Origin: Gordonia gummivorans | Lineage (GTDB): Bacteria; Actinomycetota; Actinomycetes; Mycobacteriales; Mycobacteriaceae | Length of the DNA stretch: 64,000 nt | Direction of reading: 5' to 3' | Assembly: GCF_022513585.1 (NCBI RefSeq) | Contig: NZ_JAKWBF010000004.1 | Location: forward strand, 124,001 to 188,000 | Shown: positions 1 to 6,952 of the stretch, piece by piece | How positions within the stretch are numbered: position 1 is the stretch's first letter | Layout: the number at the start of each line of letters is the position of its first letter | The notes under the pieces: generated by a model | The model's input: only the letters and a program-made list of their open reading frames with translations | Databases searched by the model: none | Told to the model about the DNA's origin: nothing | Program-made: the position numbers and the translations under genes

Positions 1-93
1 GTCCCCTATTCTTGGAGCCCTCCCCGCGAATTTTCTCGCGGGCGACTCAACAAGCAGGGGCAGAAAGTAGGGGAAGAACCTTCCCCTACTTTC
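1..93 (-). repeat. Multi-hairpin interspersed repeat, copy 1 (cut by window edge)
   Basis: Read on the minus strand this matches copies at 45003-45110 and 58839-58949: a hairpin with AGGGGAAG...CTTCCCCT arms, then a central Gxxx-CCCGCGA/GCGGGGAGG hairpin, then TCCAAG and a further GGGGA arm cut off at base 1. It lies downstream of rpsR, so it may act as a terminator there, but conservation across three unrelated places suggests a dispersed element. The identity was read by eye. Confidence 0.6.
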
Positions 94-234
94 AGTGGTC
101 CGGTGGCTCGCTGACGTGGCCTGTTCGCCTGCCCTTCGAGGCATCCCTCGGCTGGCGTCTCGGGCACCTCGGAGAGCGGTGGGGTGGTGGACGCTTATGC
201 GCAGGTCAGAGCCCTGTTCGCCTAACTCGTCGAG

Positions 235-495
235 TCAGCGATTGCTGCCGTAGGGCAGCAGCGCCATTTCTCGTGCGTTGCGAATCGCGGTGGCCACCTG
301 GCGTTGCTCCTGGGGTGACAATCCGGTGACTCGTCGGCTGCGGATCTTGCCTCGATCGGAGAGGAAGGTGCGCAGCAGGGAGACGTTCTTGTAGTCCACC
401 GGGTTGCGACCGTCCACCTTGATTCCCTGTGCGGTCAGTTGATTACGCGCCTTGCGGGCGGGTTCGGCCGCGCGTCGGCGAGAGGGTTTGGGCAT
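235..495 (-). CDS. rpsR: 30S ribosomal protein S18, zinc-independent paralogue
   Basis: 86 aa, the usual S18 length, beginning [20 protein letters not shown] and carrying the S18 core ([23 protein letters not shown], residues 33-55 approximately). It contains no cysteine, so it is the C-minus type that needs no zinc. I chose the internal ATG at 495 because upstream sequence overlaps rpsN and does not look like S18. It is the last of four genes rpmB-rpmG-rpsN-rpsR, 22 bases after rpsN. In mycobacteria this set replaces zinc-containing paralogues when zinc is scarce; that role is inferred from the family and the gene set. Confidence 0.95.
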   Translation of the reverse strand: MPKPSRRRAAEPARKARNQLTAQGIKVDGRNPVDYKNVSLLRTFLSDRGKIRSRRVTGLSPQEQRQVATAIRNAREMALLPYGSNR

Positions 496-517
496 CGATG
501 GCTCCTGAGATCGGCTG

Positions 518-823
518 TTACCAGCTGGATTTGTGGATTCCGGGCAGCTCGCCGCGGTGGGCCAGTTCACGGAACCGGACCCGTGAGACCCCGGCCTTCC
601 CGATGTATCCGCGGGGGCGGCCGTCGATGGCGTCGCGGTTGCGCAATCGGGTGGGGCTGGCGTTGCGGGGGAGTGCCTGCAGTTCGCTCTGCGCACGACG
701 ACGGTCGGCGGCGGGCAACGATATGTCGGCGATGGTGCGTTTGAGGGCAGCGCGACGCTCCGCGTGGCGGGCGACGATCACCTTGCGCTGCTCGTTGCGA
801 ATCACCTTGGACTTCTTGGCCAT
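518..823 (-). CDS. rpsN: 30S ribosomal protein S14, zinc-independent paralogue
   Basis: 101 aa, starting [20 protein letters not shown] and ending with the S14 signature ([20 protein letters not shown]...[13 protein letters not shown]). The length is that of the long, zinc-free S14; the short zinc-binding form of about 61 aa has two CxxC pairs, and none are present here. The start ATG at 823 overlaps the rpmG stop (ATGA), with GGAGGAA just upstream inside rpmG, so translation is coupled. It belongs to the divergent zinc-sparing operon and probably shares Zur control with it. Confidence 0.96.
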   Translation of the reverse strand: MAKKSKVIRNEQRKVIVARHAERRAALKRTIADISLPAADRRRAQSELQALPRNASPTRLRNRDAIDGRPRGYIGKAGVSRVRFRELAHRGELPGIHKSSW

Positions 824-993
824 CAGCGTTCCTCCCGGAATTCCACGTGGCGACGGACAACGGGGTCGTATTTCTTCAACGTCATGCGGTCGGGATCGTT
901 GCGCCGATTCTTGCGCGTCACATAGGTGTATCCCGTTCCGGCAGTTGACTTCAGCTTGACGATGGGGCGAATCTCGCTTCCGCGCGCGGCCAT
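823..993 (-). CDS. rpmG: 50S ribosomal protein L33, zinc-independent paralogue
   Basis: 56 aa: [20 protein letters not shown] followed by [20 protein letters not shown] and [16 protein letters not shown]. The L33 core ([12 protein letters not shown]...KYDP) is intact, but the CxxC pairs of zinc-binding L33 are absent. Both ends overlap neighbours: its ATG overlaps the rpmB stop (ATGA at 990-993) and its TGA overlaps the rpsN ATG, so the first three genes of the operon are translationally coupled. Confidence 0.95.
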   Translation of the reverse strand: MAARGSEIRPIVKLKSTAGTGYTYVTRKNRRNDPDRMTLKKYDPVVRRHVEFREER

Positions 994-1229
994 CAGATCT
1001 TCTCCCCGCGGGCGCGAATACCGGCCACCACGGACTCGATGCCCTGGCGGTCGATGGTGCGCAACCCTTTGGTGCTGACGCGCAAGGTGATGTAGCGGTT
1101 CTCGCTCGGCAGGTAGAACCGCCGACGTTGGATGTTGGGGTTCCAGCGACGACGAGTTCGCCTGTGCGAGTGCGAGACCCGATTACCGAAGCCGGGTGAG
1201 CGGCCGGTGACCTGGCAGTGTGCGGACAC
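993..1229 (-). CDS. rpmB: 50S ribosomal protein L28, zinc-independent paralogue
   Basis: 78 aa from a GTG start at 1229, preceded by AAAGGAG seven bases upstream. A longer frame reaches an ATG at 1262, but that would cover the operator-like palindrome and only add [11 protein letters not shown], which is not L28-like. The body ([20 protein letters not shown], then [20 protein letters not shown]) is typical L28. Zinc-binding L28 starts with a CxxC (for example CDVC); here the equivalent is CQVT, so one ligand is lost. It is first in the four-gene zinc-sparing operon. Confidence 0.95.
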   Translation of the reverse strand: MSAHCQVTGRSPGFGNRVSHSHRRTRRRWNPNIQRRRFYLPSENRYITLRVSTKGLRTIDRQGIESVVAGIRARGEKI

Positions 1230-1245
1230 GAGCACTCCTTTTTTG

Positions 1246-1262
1246 TTGGCAATGATTTCCAA
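1246..1262. promoter_or_regulatory. Candidate Zur operator between divergent genes
   Basis: TTGGCAATGATTTCCAA is a near-perfect 17 bp palindrome (the only mismatches are the centre and one symmetric pair), AT-rich against a GC-rich background. It lies 17 bases upstream of the rpmB GTG and 37 bases upstream of the CobW-like ATG, so one site could repress both. The AATGATTT core resembles mycobacterial Zur boxes; the assignment rests on that and on the zinc-related genes on both sides. Confidence 0.55.
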
Positions 1263-1298
1263 TTACTGTCAGGACACGGTAGCGTGGTCGACGTGCAA

Positions 1299-2654
1299 AT
1301 GGAAATTGTTCCCAATAGCCGGACGCCGGTGATCCTGGTTTCCGGGCTCGACCGTGACGGCGTTGCCCGCGTGAGCGACTCGCTTGCGACGCCAGGAACG
1401 ACGCTGATCCACCACGACCTGCGATCGCTGAACTCCGGCGCAGTCATTCGAACGGTGCGCTCGGTGGACCCCGACGGCACCGACCGTCAACAGTCCACTC
1501 TCGTGCAACTCGAGCACGGATGTGCGTCGTGCACGCTGCGCTTCGACCTCCTGCCGCTGCTTCGTCAGCTGCATCGGCGCACCAGCGTGAATCGCATTGT
1601 CCTGGAACTCGACTCCACCCTGGAACCCGAGGTGATCAGCGAGGCCATCGACACCGTGATGATCACGGACATGCCCGGTTTCGTCGACGGGCCGGCCGGC
1701 CTGGATGTCGACATCCACGCGACGGTGGTCTGTGTCGCAGAGGCCGATTGGCTCGACGCGGCGACCGGCGACATCACGCTGGGCGAAGCGGGCCTGCTGA
1801 ATCGCGAACCATCGATCGGCGACGACGTCCCGGAATCGGAGATGATTTCGGTCGAGTACGACGACGATCGGACGCTCGCGCAGGTGGCCGTGGGTCAGGT
1901 CGCGTTCGCCGATGCCCTCGTGGTGTCCGCCGCCGATCCGGCTGTGCGCGACAACTGGGCATCGGCACGTTTGATGGCCGTCCTCACGAGGTTGGCGCCC
2001 AAGGCGCCTATCATTCTGGAACTCCCGCAACGGCCGATGTCGTCGTCGCATGCGACAAGCCTGCTGCAGGCCATACAGCCGGGTGCTCGCCGCGGTCGGG
2101 TGAGCGGTCCGCACAGTCCGCTCCTCGTCGGCGAACCGCCGCTGGATTCCGAGTGTGGTGTGCAGATCGTCGAGTTCCATTCCGATCGGCCCTTCCATCC
2201 CGAACGACTGCACGAAGCGCTCGACGCCCTGCTCGACGGTGTGGTGTGTTCGCGGGCGCGGGTGTGGTTGGCGACGCGGCCCGACCACATGTTCTGGCTC
2301 GAATCCGCCGGTGGCGCCCTGCGGGTCAGCGAGGCGGGCCGGTGGCTGGTCGCGACGCCGGTCGACGAACTGGCCGGCGTCGACGCCCAGTGGCGCGCGA
2401 TGGCGGCGCTGCGCTGGGACGACACCCATGGAGACCGGCACTCGTCGATGGTCGCGCTCGTCCACCGGGCCGACCCGATCGAGATACAGGAAGCGCTCCG
2501 CGACGCCTGCCTGACCGACGCCGAGATGGCTGAGGGGCCGCAGGCTTGGCTCAGTTATTCCGACCCGTTCGGTGTCGTCCACAACGACCCCTGCGAACCC
2601 GATGAACGCGATGCCGACGAGTCGACGAGCATCGCCCGAGAGGACCGACGATGA
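1299..2654 (+). CDS. CobW/ZNG1-like protein with degenerate P-loop
   Basis: 451 aa from ATG 1299; an in-frame start further upstream would run through the operator. CobW/COG0523 proteins are GTPases that deliver zinc. The N-terminal strand PVILVSG is followed by LDRDG where a Walker A GxxGxGKT should be, so GTP binding by the usual route is unlikely. The family metal motif survives as [13 protein letters not shown] (C75, C78; usual form GCxCC). The C-terminal CobW_C domain is recognisable ([20 protein letters not shown] ... [20 protein letters not shown]). M. tuberculosis Rv0106 is, from memory, a similar degenerate homologue. It overlaps rpmE2 by four bases and probably serves zinc-limited growth. 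Confidence 0.8.
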   Translation: MEIVPNSRTPVILVSGLDRDGVARVSDSLATPGTTLIHHDLRSLNSGAVIRTVRSVDPDGTDRQQSTLVQLEHGCASCTLRFDLLPLLRQLHRRTSVNRIVLELDSTLEPEVISEAIDTVMITDMPGFVDGPAGLDVDIHATVVCVAEADWLDAATGDITLGEAGLLNREPSIGDDVPESEMISVEYDDDRTLAQVAVGQVAFADALVVSAADPAVRDNWASARLMAVLTRLAPKAPIILELPQRPMSSSHATSLLQAIQPGARRGRVSGPHSPLLVGEPPLDSECGVQIVEFHSDRPFHPERLHEALDALLDGVVCSRARVWLATRPDHMFWLESAGGALRVSEAGRWLVATPVDELAGVDAQWRAMAALRWDDTHGDRHSSMVALVHRADPIEIQEALRDACLTDAEMAEGPQAWLSYSDPFGVVHNDPCEPDERDADESTSIAREDRR

Positions 2655-2911
2655 AGAAGGGTGTTCACCCGGAATACCACCCGGTGGTCTTCCGCGACGC
2701 CAACACCGGCGACGAATTCATGACCCGATCGACCGCGACCTCGTCGTCGACCGTGGAGTGGAGCGATGGTGAGACCTACCCACTCATCGTGGTGGAGATC
2801 TCATCGAAGTCGCATCCGTTCTGGACCGGCAGGGCGCGGGTGCTCGACCGGGAAGGCCGCGTCGAACGCTTCCGTCGGAAGTACGCTGACCTGGGTCGAA
2901 ACGCCGGATGA
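2651..2911 (+). CDS. rpmE2: 50S ribosomal protein L31 type B (zinc-free)
   Basis: 86 aa starting [20 protein letters not shown], with the type B features [20 protein letters not shown] and HPFWTG. There are no cysteines, unlike type A L31 which has a CxxC. The ATG overlaps the stop of the CobW-like gene (ATGA), so the two are co-translated. Type B L31 replaces the zinc form under zinc limitation in several bacteria, so this completes a set of five zinc-sparing ribosomal proteins around one operator. Confidence 0.95.
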   Translation: MKKGVHPEYHPVVFRDANTGDEFMTRSTATSSSTVEWSDGETYPLIVVEISSKSHPFWTGRARVLDREGRVERFRRKYADLGRNAG

Positions 2912-3016
2912 AAGCCATCTGTCGCGTGTCGTCTGATTGAGTGGTTGTGATCGCCGGTCGGATTTCTACGGGTTAGAGTTGTCGCACCAAGTTCCCGCCT
3001 CTCACCTGGAGGACCG

Positions 3017-3106
3017 ATGTGCGGTCAGGCTAGCCCGTCCGGCGCCGTGCACGCGATCGTCCCAGTTCGATTGAGTGTCACCGGACACCCGAGGACACTG
3101 GGGTGA
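3017..3106 (+). CDS. Possible 29-codon leader ORF coupled to the FAD-binding protein gene
   Basis: ATG at 3017 follows a strong ribosome-binding site (TGGAGG, 3007-3012) and the frame runs 29 codons (MCGQASPSGAVHAIVPVRLS, then VTGHPRTLG) to a TGA that overlaps the GTG start of the next gene (GTGA at 3103-3106). The downstream GTG has no comparable site of its own, so translation of the short frame may feed the main gene. No homology is recognised; this could also be a chance frame beneath a real ribosome-binding site. Confidence 0.4.
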   Translation: MCGQASPSGAVHAIVPVRLSVTGHPRTLG

Positions 3107-4890
3107 GCGCGCCACGAGGGCCGCACGATCCGCGTGGCCCGCAAGGTCCGACGCGGATCGTGCCTGCCTCCTCTCCTCCGGGCGGGCCGCCGCCTCCCGG
3201 TCCACCACCGCGATACCCCGGTCGGCCGGGTGGACCACCTCCGGGACCGGGTTTTCCGCCGCCTCCTCCAGGTCAACGAGCACCCGGTCCGCCGCCGAGG
3301 TCTGGGGCACCGCAGCCAGCTGCACGTGGTCAGGTGCAGACCGTCGGCGGTGACCTGACACCGGAGCTCATCGACTCCGACGTCTGGACCGACCAGATGG
3401 TCGAGCTCGCCGGGATTCCGGTTGTCGACGTGCCTTTCGTGACGGTCGGATCGGGTATCGGCTCCTTTGTCACGGTCGACTACCTCCGCATTTGTGGCGT
3501 CCCGCTGGACCGGATCGCGGTGCTCGGTCCGCAGGATGTGCCGTGGCACAGCTACGAATACCTGACGCGGGTGTCGCAGATCCCGCGCGGTGAGCGGCTG
3601 CGCTCGGACTCCGCCTCGACGCCGGACAACATCTGGGGATTCCCGTCGTATGCGGTGCGGGAAGCGTGGAACGACAAGAAGATCGGGCCGCTGTGGAACG
3701 TGCTGACCGAGCCGATCTTCTCGAACTACTACACGCCCAAGGCCGGGCACGCATTCGAGTCGATGGAGAAAGAGTGCAACCGGATCGGCTACCTGAATTG
3801 CCTGCATCGCGGACAGGTTCGGATGATCCGACGCCGGGCCGGTGGCGGCTACTTCACGATTCTCACACCGCCGCAAGGAACTTCGCCCACCAAGCGCGTC
3901 GCGTTCCGCAGCCAGTGGGTTCACGTGGCCATCGGCTACCCGGGTATCAAACTGCTGCCCGACCTACAGGCATTCCGTGAGAAGTACCGCGACGCAAGCA
4001 AGGTCGTCAACGCCTACGAGCCGCACGAACACATTTACCAGTCCCTCCAGCGCAAGCCCGGCACGGTGATGATCCGCGGTGCCGGTATCGTCGCATCGCG
4101 TGTCCTGCAGCGGCTCATCGACGACCGCGACAAGTACGGCCTGCAGACCCAGATCGTGCATCTGTTCCGCAGCTACGTCGACAAAGCGCACGGACCGCAC
4201 ATCTTCATGCGGCGCAAAGGCAAGGACGGATGGGCCTACCAGGGCTTCAACTATCCGAAATCGGTGTGGGGTGGCCAACTCAAGGCGCGCATGCGCAAAC
4301 TCGAGGGCCACGAACGCGCCGAGGCGTACAAGCAGATGGGCGGCACCAACACTCCGGTGCGCGACGACTGGCAGGAGCAACTCAAACGCGGACGCTCCGA
4401 GGGCTGGTATCGCGTCGCGGTGGGCAAGGCCGAGAGTCTGGTCCCGGCCCAGGGCGGTCAGGGCGTGATGGCGACGGTGCGCGTCGACCCGCACGCACCG
4501 ATCGAACAGCAACACCGGCCGGACGGGACCTTCGAGCTGTACGCCGATTACGTGATCGACTGCACCGGACTGGAAGCCGACGTCCGCGAGCATCGGCTAC
4601 TCGCCGATCTCCTCGACCACACCGGCGCCGGCATCAACCCGGTCGGTCGCATGGATGTCGAACGGGACTTCGAGCTCAAGGGCACGCGCAATGGCAGCGG
4701 GAAGATCTATGCCTCGGGCAGTGCGACTCTCGGTGGGTACTTCCCGGGCGTCGACACCTTCCTCGGGCTGCAGATCGCGGCCCTCGAGATCGTCGATGAT
4801 CTTGCCAAGCAGGGCTTTTGCAAGCGGCTCGGACCGGGCAGATCGATGCGGCAGTGGTGGCGCTGGGTGAATCACAAGGGGGTGGACTGA
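3103..4890 (+). CDS. FAD/NAD(P)-binding oxidoreductase-like protein with Pro-rich N-terminus
   Basis: 595 aa from GTG 3103. Residues 1-75 are a low-complexity Pro/Gly/Arg tail. A first dinucleotide-binding loop appears as VTVGSGIGSF (116-121) and a second as MIRGAGIVASRVL (326-332). Near the C-terminus DYVIDCTGLEAD and IYASGSATLGGYFPGVDTFL resemble the FAD-binding ends of flavin monooxygenases and disulphide-type oxidoreductases. Substrate unknown. It heads a run of five same-strand genes with gaps of 3, overlap, 11 and 1 bases, suggesting an operon with a membrane protein, an FHA protein, a cation/proton antiporter and a pseudokinase. A redox or NAD(P)-sensing partner for the antiporter is an inference. 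Confidence 0.7.
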   Translation: MSAPRGPHDPRGPQGPTRIVPASSPPGGPPPPGPPPRYPGRPGGPPPGPGFPPPPPGQRAPGPPPRSGAPQPAARGQVQTVGGDLTPELIDSDVWTDQMVELAGIPVVDVPFVTVGSGIGSFVTVDYLRICGVPLDRIAVLGPQDVPWHSYEYLTRVSQIPRGERLRSDSASTPDNIWGFPSYAVREAWNDKKIGPLWNVLTEPIFSNYYTPKAGHAFESMEKECNRIGYLNCLHRGQVRMIRRRAGGGYFTILTPPQGTSPTKRVAFRSQWVHVAIGYPGIKLLPDLQAFREKYRDASKVVNAYEPHEHIYQSLQRKPGTVMIRGAGIVASRVLQRLIDDRDKYGLQTQIVHLFRSYVDKAHGPHIFMRRKGKDGWAYQGFNYPKSVWGGQLKARMRKLEGHERAEAYKQMGGTNTPVRDDWQEQLKRGRSEGWYRVAVGKAESLVPAQGGQGVMATVRVDPHAPIEQQHRPDGTFELYADYVIDCTGLEADVREHRLLADLLDHTGAGINPVGRMDVERDFELKGTRNGSGKIYASGSATLGGYFPGVDTFLGLQIAALEIVDDLAKQGFCKRLGPGRSMRQWWRWVNHKGVD

Positions 4891-4893
4891 CCC

Positions 4894-5331
4894 ATGCTGC
4901 CAACTCTGTGGGGCCGAATTCAGACCCGGGTGCTGGTCCTGGGCATCCTCGGTGGACTCTGGACGCTGGTCCTCGCTCCGTTCCTGCCCGACGGCGCCCC
5001 GATCGCCACGAGCTATCAGGTGGCGTTCACGGTGCTGGCCGTGGTCATCGTGCTGGGTGTCGGCTGGGAGTTCATCTACCACTTCCTGCAACAGTTCCGG
5101 TGGGAGAAGGACTGGCCGACGCTGTTCGGATTGCTCACCGCAATCAACGAGGGCATTGCGGCCTGGTTCTTCCTCAAGTACGTCCCGGTCCTGCCCGACG
5201 ATGTGGAGCTGACCCCACTCGTGTTCTGTATCCAGTTCATCACCACCTGGCTGATCGTGTGGGTGGCGGTCAACGGGCCGTTGCGAGCGATCTTTCCGCA
5301 CTGGCGATTCCAAGGAGGCCGGTTCTTTTGA
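4894..5331 (+). CDS. Small integral membrane protein
   Basis: 145 aa, four predicted membrane segments: VLVLGILGGLWTLVLAPFL (13-31), VAFTVLAVVIVLGVGWEFIY (44-63), TLFGLLTAINEGIAAWFFL (75-93) and VFCIQFITTWLIVWVAVNG (110-128). The ends are basic/aromatic (HWRFQGGRFF). No family recognised. It lies three bases after the FAD-binding protein gene and its TGA overlaps the TTG start of the FHA gene; the AAGGAGG that serves the next gene is inside its last codons. The context suggests a membrane anchor or partner for the cluster. Confidence 0.75.
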   Translation: MLPTLWGRIQTRVLVLGILGGLWTLVLAPFLPDGAPIATSYQVAFTVLAVVIVLGVGWEFIYHFLQQFRWEKDWPTLFGLLTAINEGIAAWFFLKYVPVLPDDVELTPLVFCIQFITTWLIVWVAVNGPLRAIFPHWRFQGGRFF

Positions 5332-6941
5332 CCACGTCAGCCGAGACCCCGAGTCTGACGCCAACCGTCACCCTGGTCCCGGGCGACGGAATCGTGATCC
5401 GCAAACCCGCATTCCTGTGCGTGCTCACCTCCGACGCACCGGCCGCGCTGCTCAAGGACGTCACTGCGCTCCAGGCCGCCGTCGCGGTACCCGACCGGAT
5501 GCCGCGCCGCGGCCGTCATCTGGTGCGCAAGCTCGCCGAGATCGTCGCCACCGCCGACGACCCGGTGAACATCGCCTTCGCCGCGCCCGACAGCGCCGGA
5601 ATCGCAATCTTCATGTCCGGGGCGGTGTTTGCCGAAGCCGACGGTGAGCGACTCGAACCGGAGGGCGACGAACCCTTCGACCGTGCCGTGGTGTGGCCGT
5701 TCGAAGGATTGGGGCTGTATCTGGTCGGCGCGGTCCCCGCCGAACCGGGCGAAGAGACCTTCGACCTGGTCAACGGTGTGGTCCCGGCCAGGGGTGCCCT
5801 GTTGCACACGCCGCTGGGCCTGCGGGGCACCGAAATCCACGAGATCGCCGCGCCACCACCGCGTATTCGTCCAGAAGTCCACGTCGACGACATCGCATCC
5901 AAGCCTGCCGCCGAGCCGGTCGACGCCGAGTCCGTTCCGGCCTTCCACGAACCGCCCCTGGACTTTTCGAAGCCGGCGCCGGAGCCGCCGGTGGAAGAGC
6001 CGGTCGTCCAACCGGATCCGGTTGCGCCCGCGCCGGCCGCCGACGCTGTGGACGAATCGATGAACTCGGCGACCGAACCCATGCGGGCGCCAACTCCGCC
6101 GCCTCCTCCTCCTCCTCCTCCTCCTCCTCCTCCGCAGCCCGAGCCGCGCCCTGGCCCGGTGGCAGTGCCCGAACCGCAACCGTTCCAGTCGTCGTCACTG
6201 GGCGGTGGTGAACCGTTCCAGTCGGCGTCGCTCGGTTCCGTGGGTCCCGACCCCGTTGCACTCGAGCCTGCTGCACCCGAGCCCATTGCGCCCGAGCCGG
6301 TTCCGCAGCCGCTGCCCGTCCAACCCGTGCGACCCGCCGAACCGGTGCAGCATGCACACGTGCATCACGACGACCTGCACGAACCGGTGGAGCAGCGCGC
6401 ACCGTTGCCCAAGCAGGAACATCAGCGGCCGGCAACCGAGGTCGTGAAGATCGAGGAATCCCGCGCACATGTCCACGGGATTCGCTGCTCCCGTGGACAT
6501 CTCAACCACCCGCAATCGTGGCTGTGCGGGGTGTGCGGCATCCGCATGGATCAGCTCACCGCGATCCTCGTCGAAGGGGAGCGGCCGCCGCTGGGCTGGC
6601 TGTTGCTCGACAACGGGTCCACGTACCTGCTCGACGAGGATCTGGTGATCGGACGTGAACCGGGCACCGGAGGGGGTGGAGGGCGTGGGAAGCCCAAACC
6701 GATTCGCGTGCAGGACGAGTCCGGGCAGCTCTCTCGGCGACACGTCGAGATCCGGCTCGTCGAATGGACGGTGCAGCTCGTCGACCTTGGTTCGGCGAAC
6801 GGTACCTACGTCGTCGACCCGTTGAGCGGCAATCGGGAGACCCGACTGCCCGCGCAGCGCCCGCATGTGCTCGCTCCCGGCTCGCACGTGCGAATCGGCG
6901 GACGGCACTTCATCTTCGAATCCCCGCACGCCCGAGTCTGA
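5328..6941 (+). CDS. Zinc-ribbon and FHA domain protein
   Basis: 537 aa from a TTG start (TTGA overlap with the previous stop; AAGGAGG at 5312-5318). Residues 1-175 form a globular domain of unknown family; 175-380 are Pro/Glu-rich with an uninterrupted run of Pro encoded by (CCT)n near 257-269; 385-405 form a short zinc ribbon (RCSRGHLNHP...CGVCG, C387, C400, C403 plus a His); 430-533 is an FHA domain with the phosphothreonine-binding signature GRE (442-444), SRRH (469-472) and NGTY (491-494). FHA domains bind phosphothreonine, so this protein should respond to a Ser/Thr kinase. The neighbours are an antiporter and a kinase-like protein that lacks the catalytic Asp, so the true kinase may be elsewhere. 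Confidence 0.88.
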   Translation: MTTSAETPSLTPTVTLVPGDGIVIRKPAFLCVLTSDAPAALLKDVTALQAAVAVPDRMPRRGRHLVRKLAEIVATADDPVNIAFAAPDSAGIAIFMSGAVFAEADGERLEPEGDEPFDRAVVWPFEGLGLYLVGAVPAEPGEETFDLVNGVVPARGALLHTPLGLRGTEIHEIAAPPPRIRPEVHVDDIASKPAAEPVDAESVPAFHEPPLDFSKPAPEPPVEEPVVQPDPVAPAPAADAVDESMNSATEPMRAPTPPPPPPPPPPPPPQPEPRPGPVAVPEPQPFQSSSLGGGEPFQSASLGSVGPDPVALEPAAPEPIAPEPVPQPLPVQPVRPAEPVQHAHVHHDDLHEPVEQRAPLPKQEHQRPATEVVKIEESRAHVHGIRCSRGHLNHPQSWLCGVCGIRMDQLTAILVEGERPPLGWLLLDNGSTYLLDEDLVIGREPGTGGGGGRGKPKPIRVQDESGQLSRRHVEIRLVEWTVQLVDLGSANGTYVVDPLSGNRETRLPAQRPHVLAPGSHVRIGGRHFIFESPHARV

Positions 6942-6952
6942 CCGAGGGCGAC

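Noticed and set aside
12-329. Plus-strand frame of 105 codons at the window start
   Set aside because: It runs through a hairpin repeat and across the 3' end of rpsR; composition is not protein-like.
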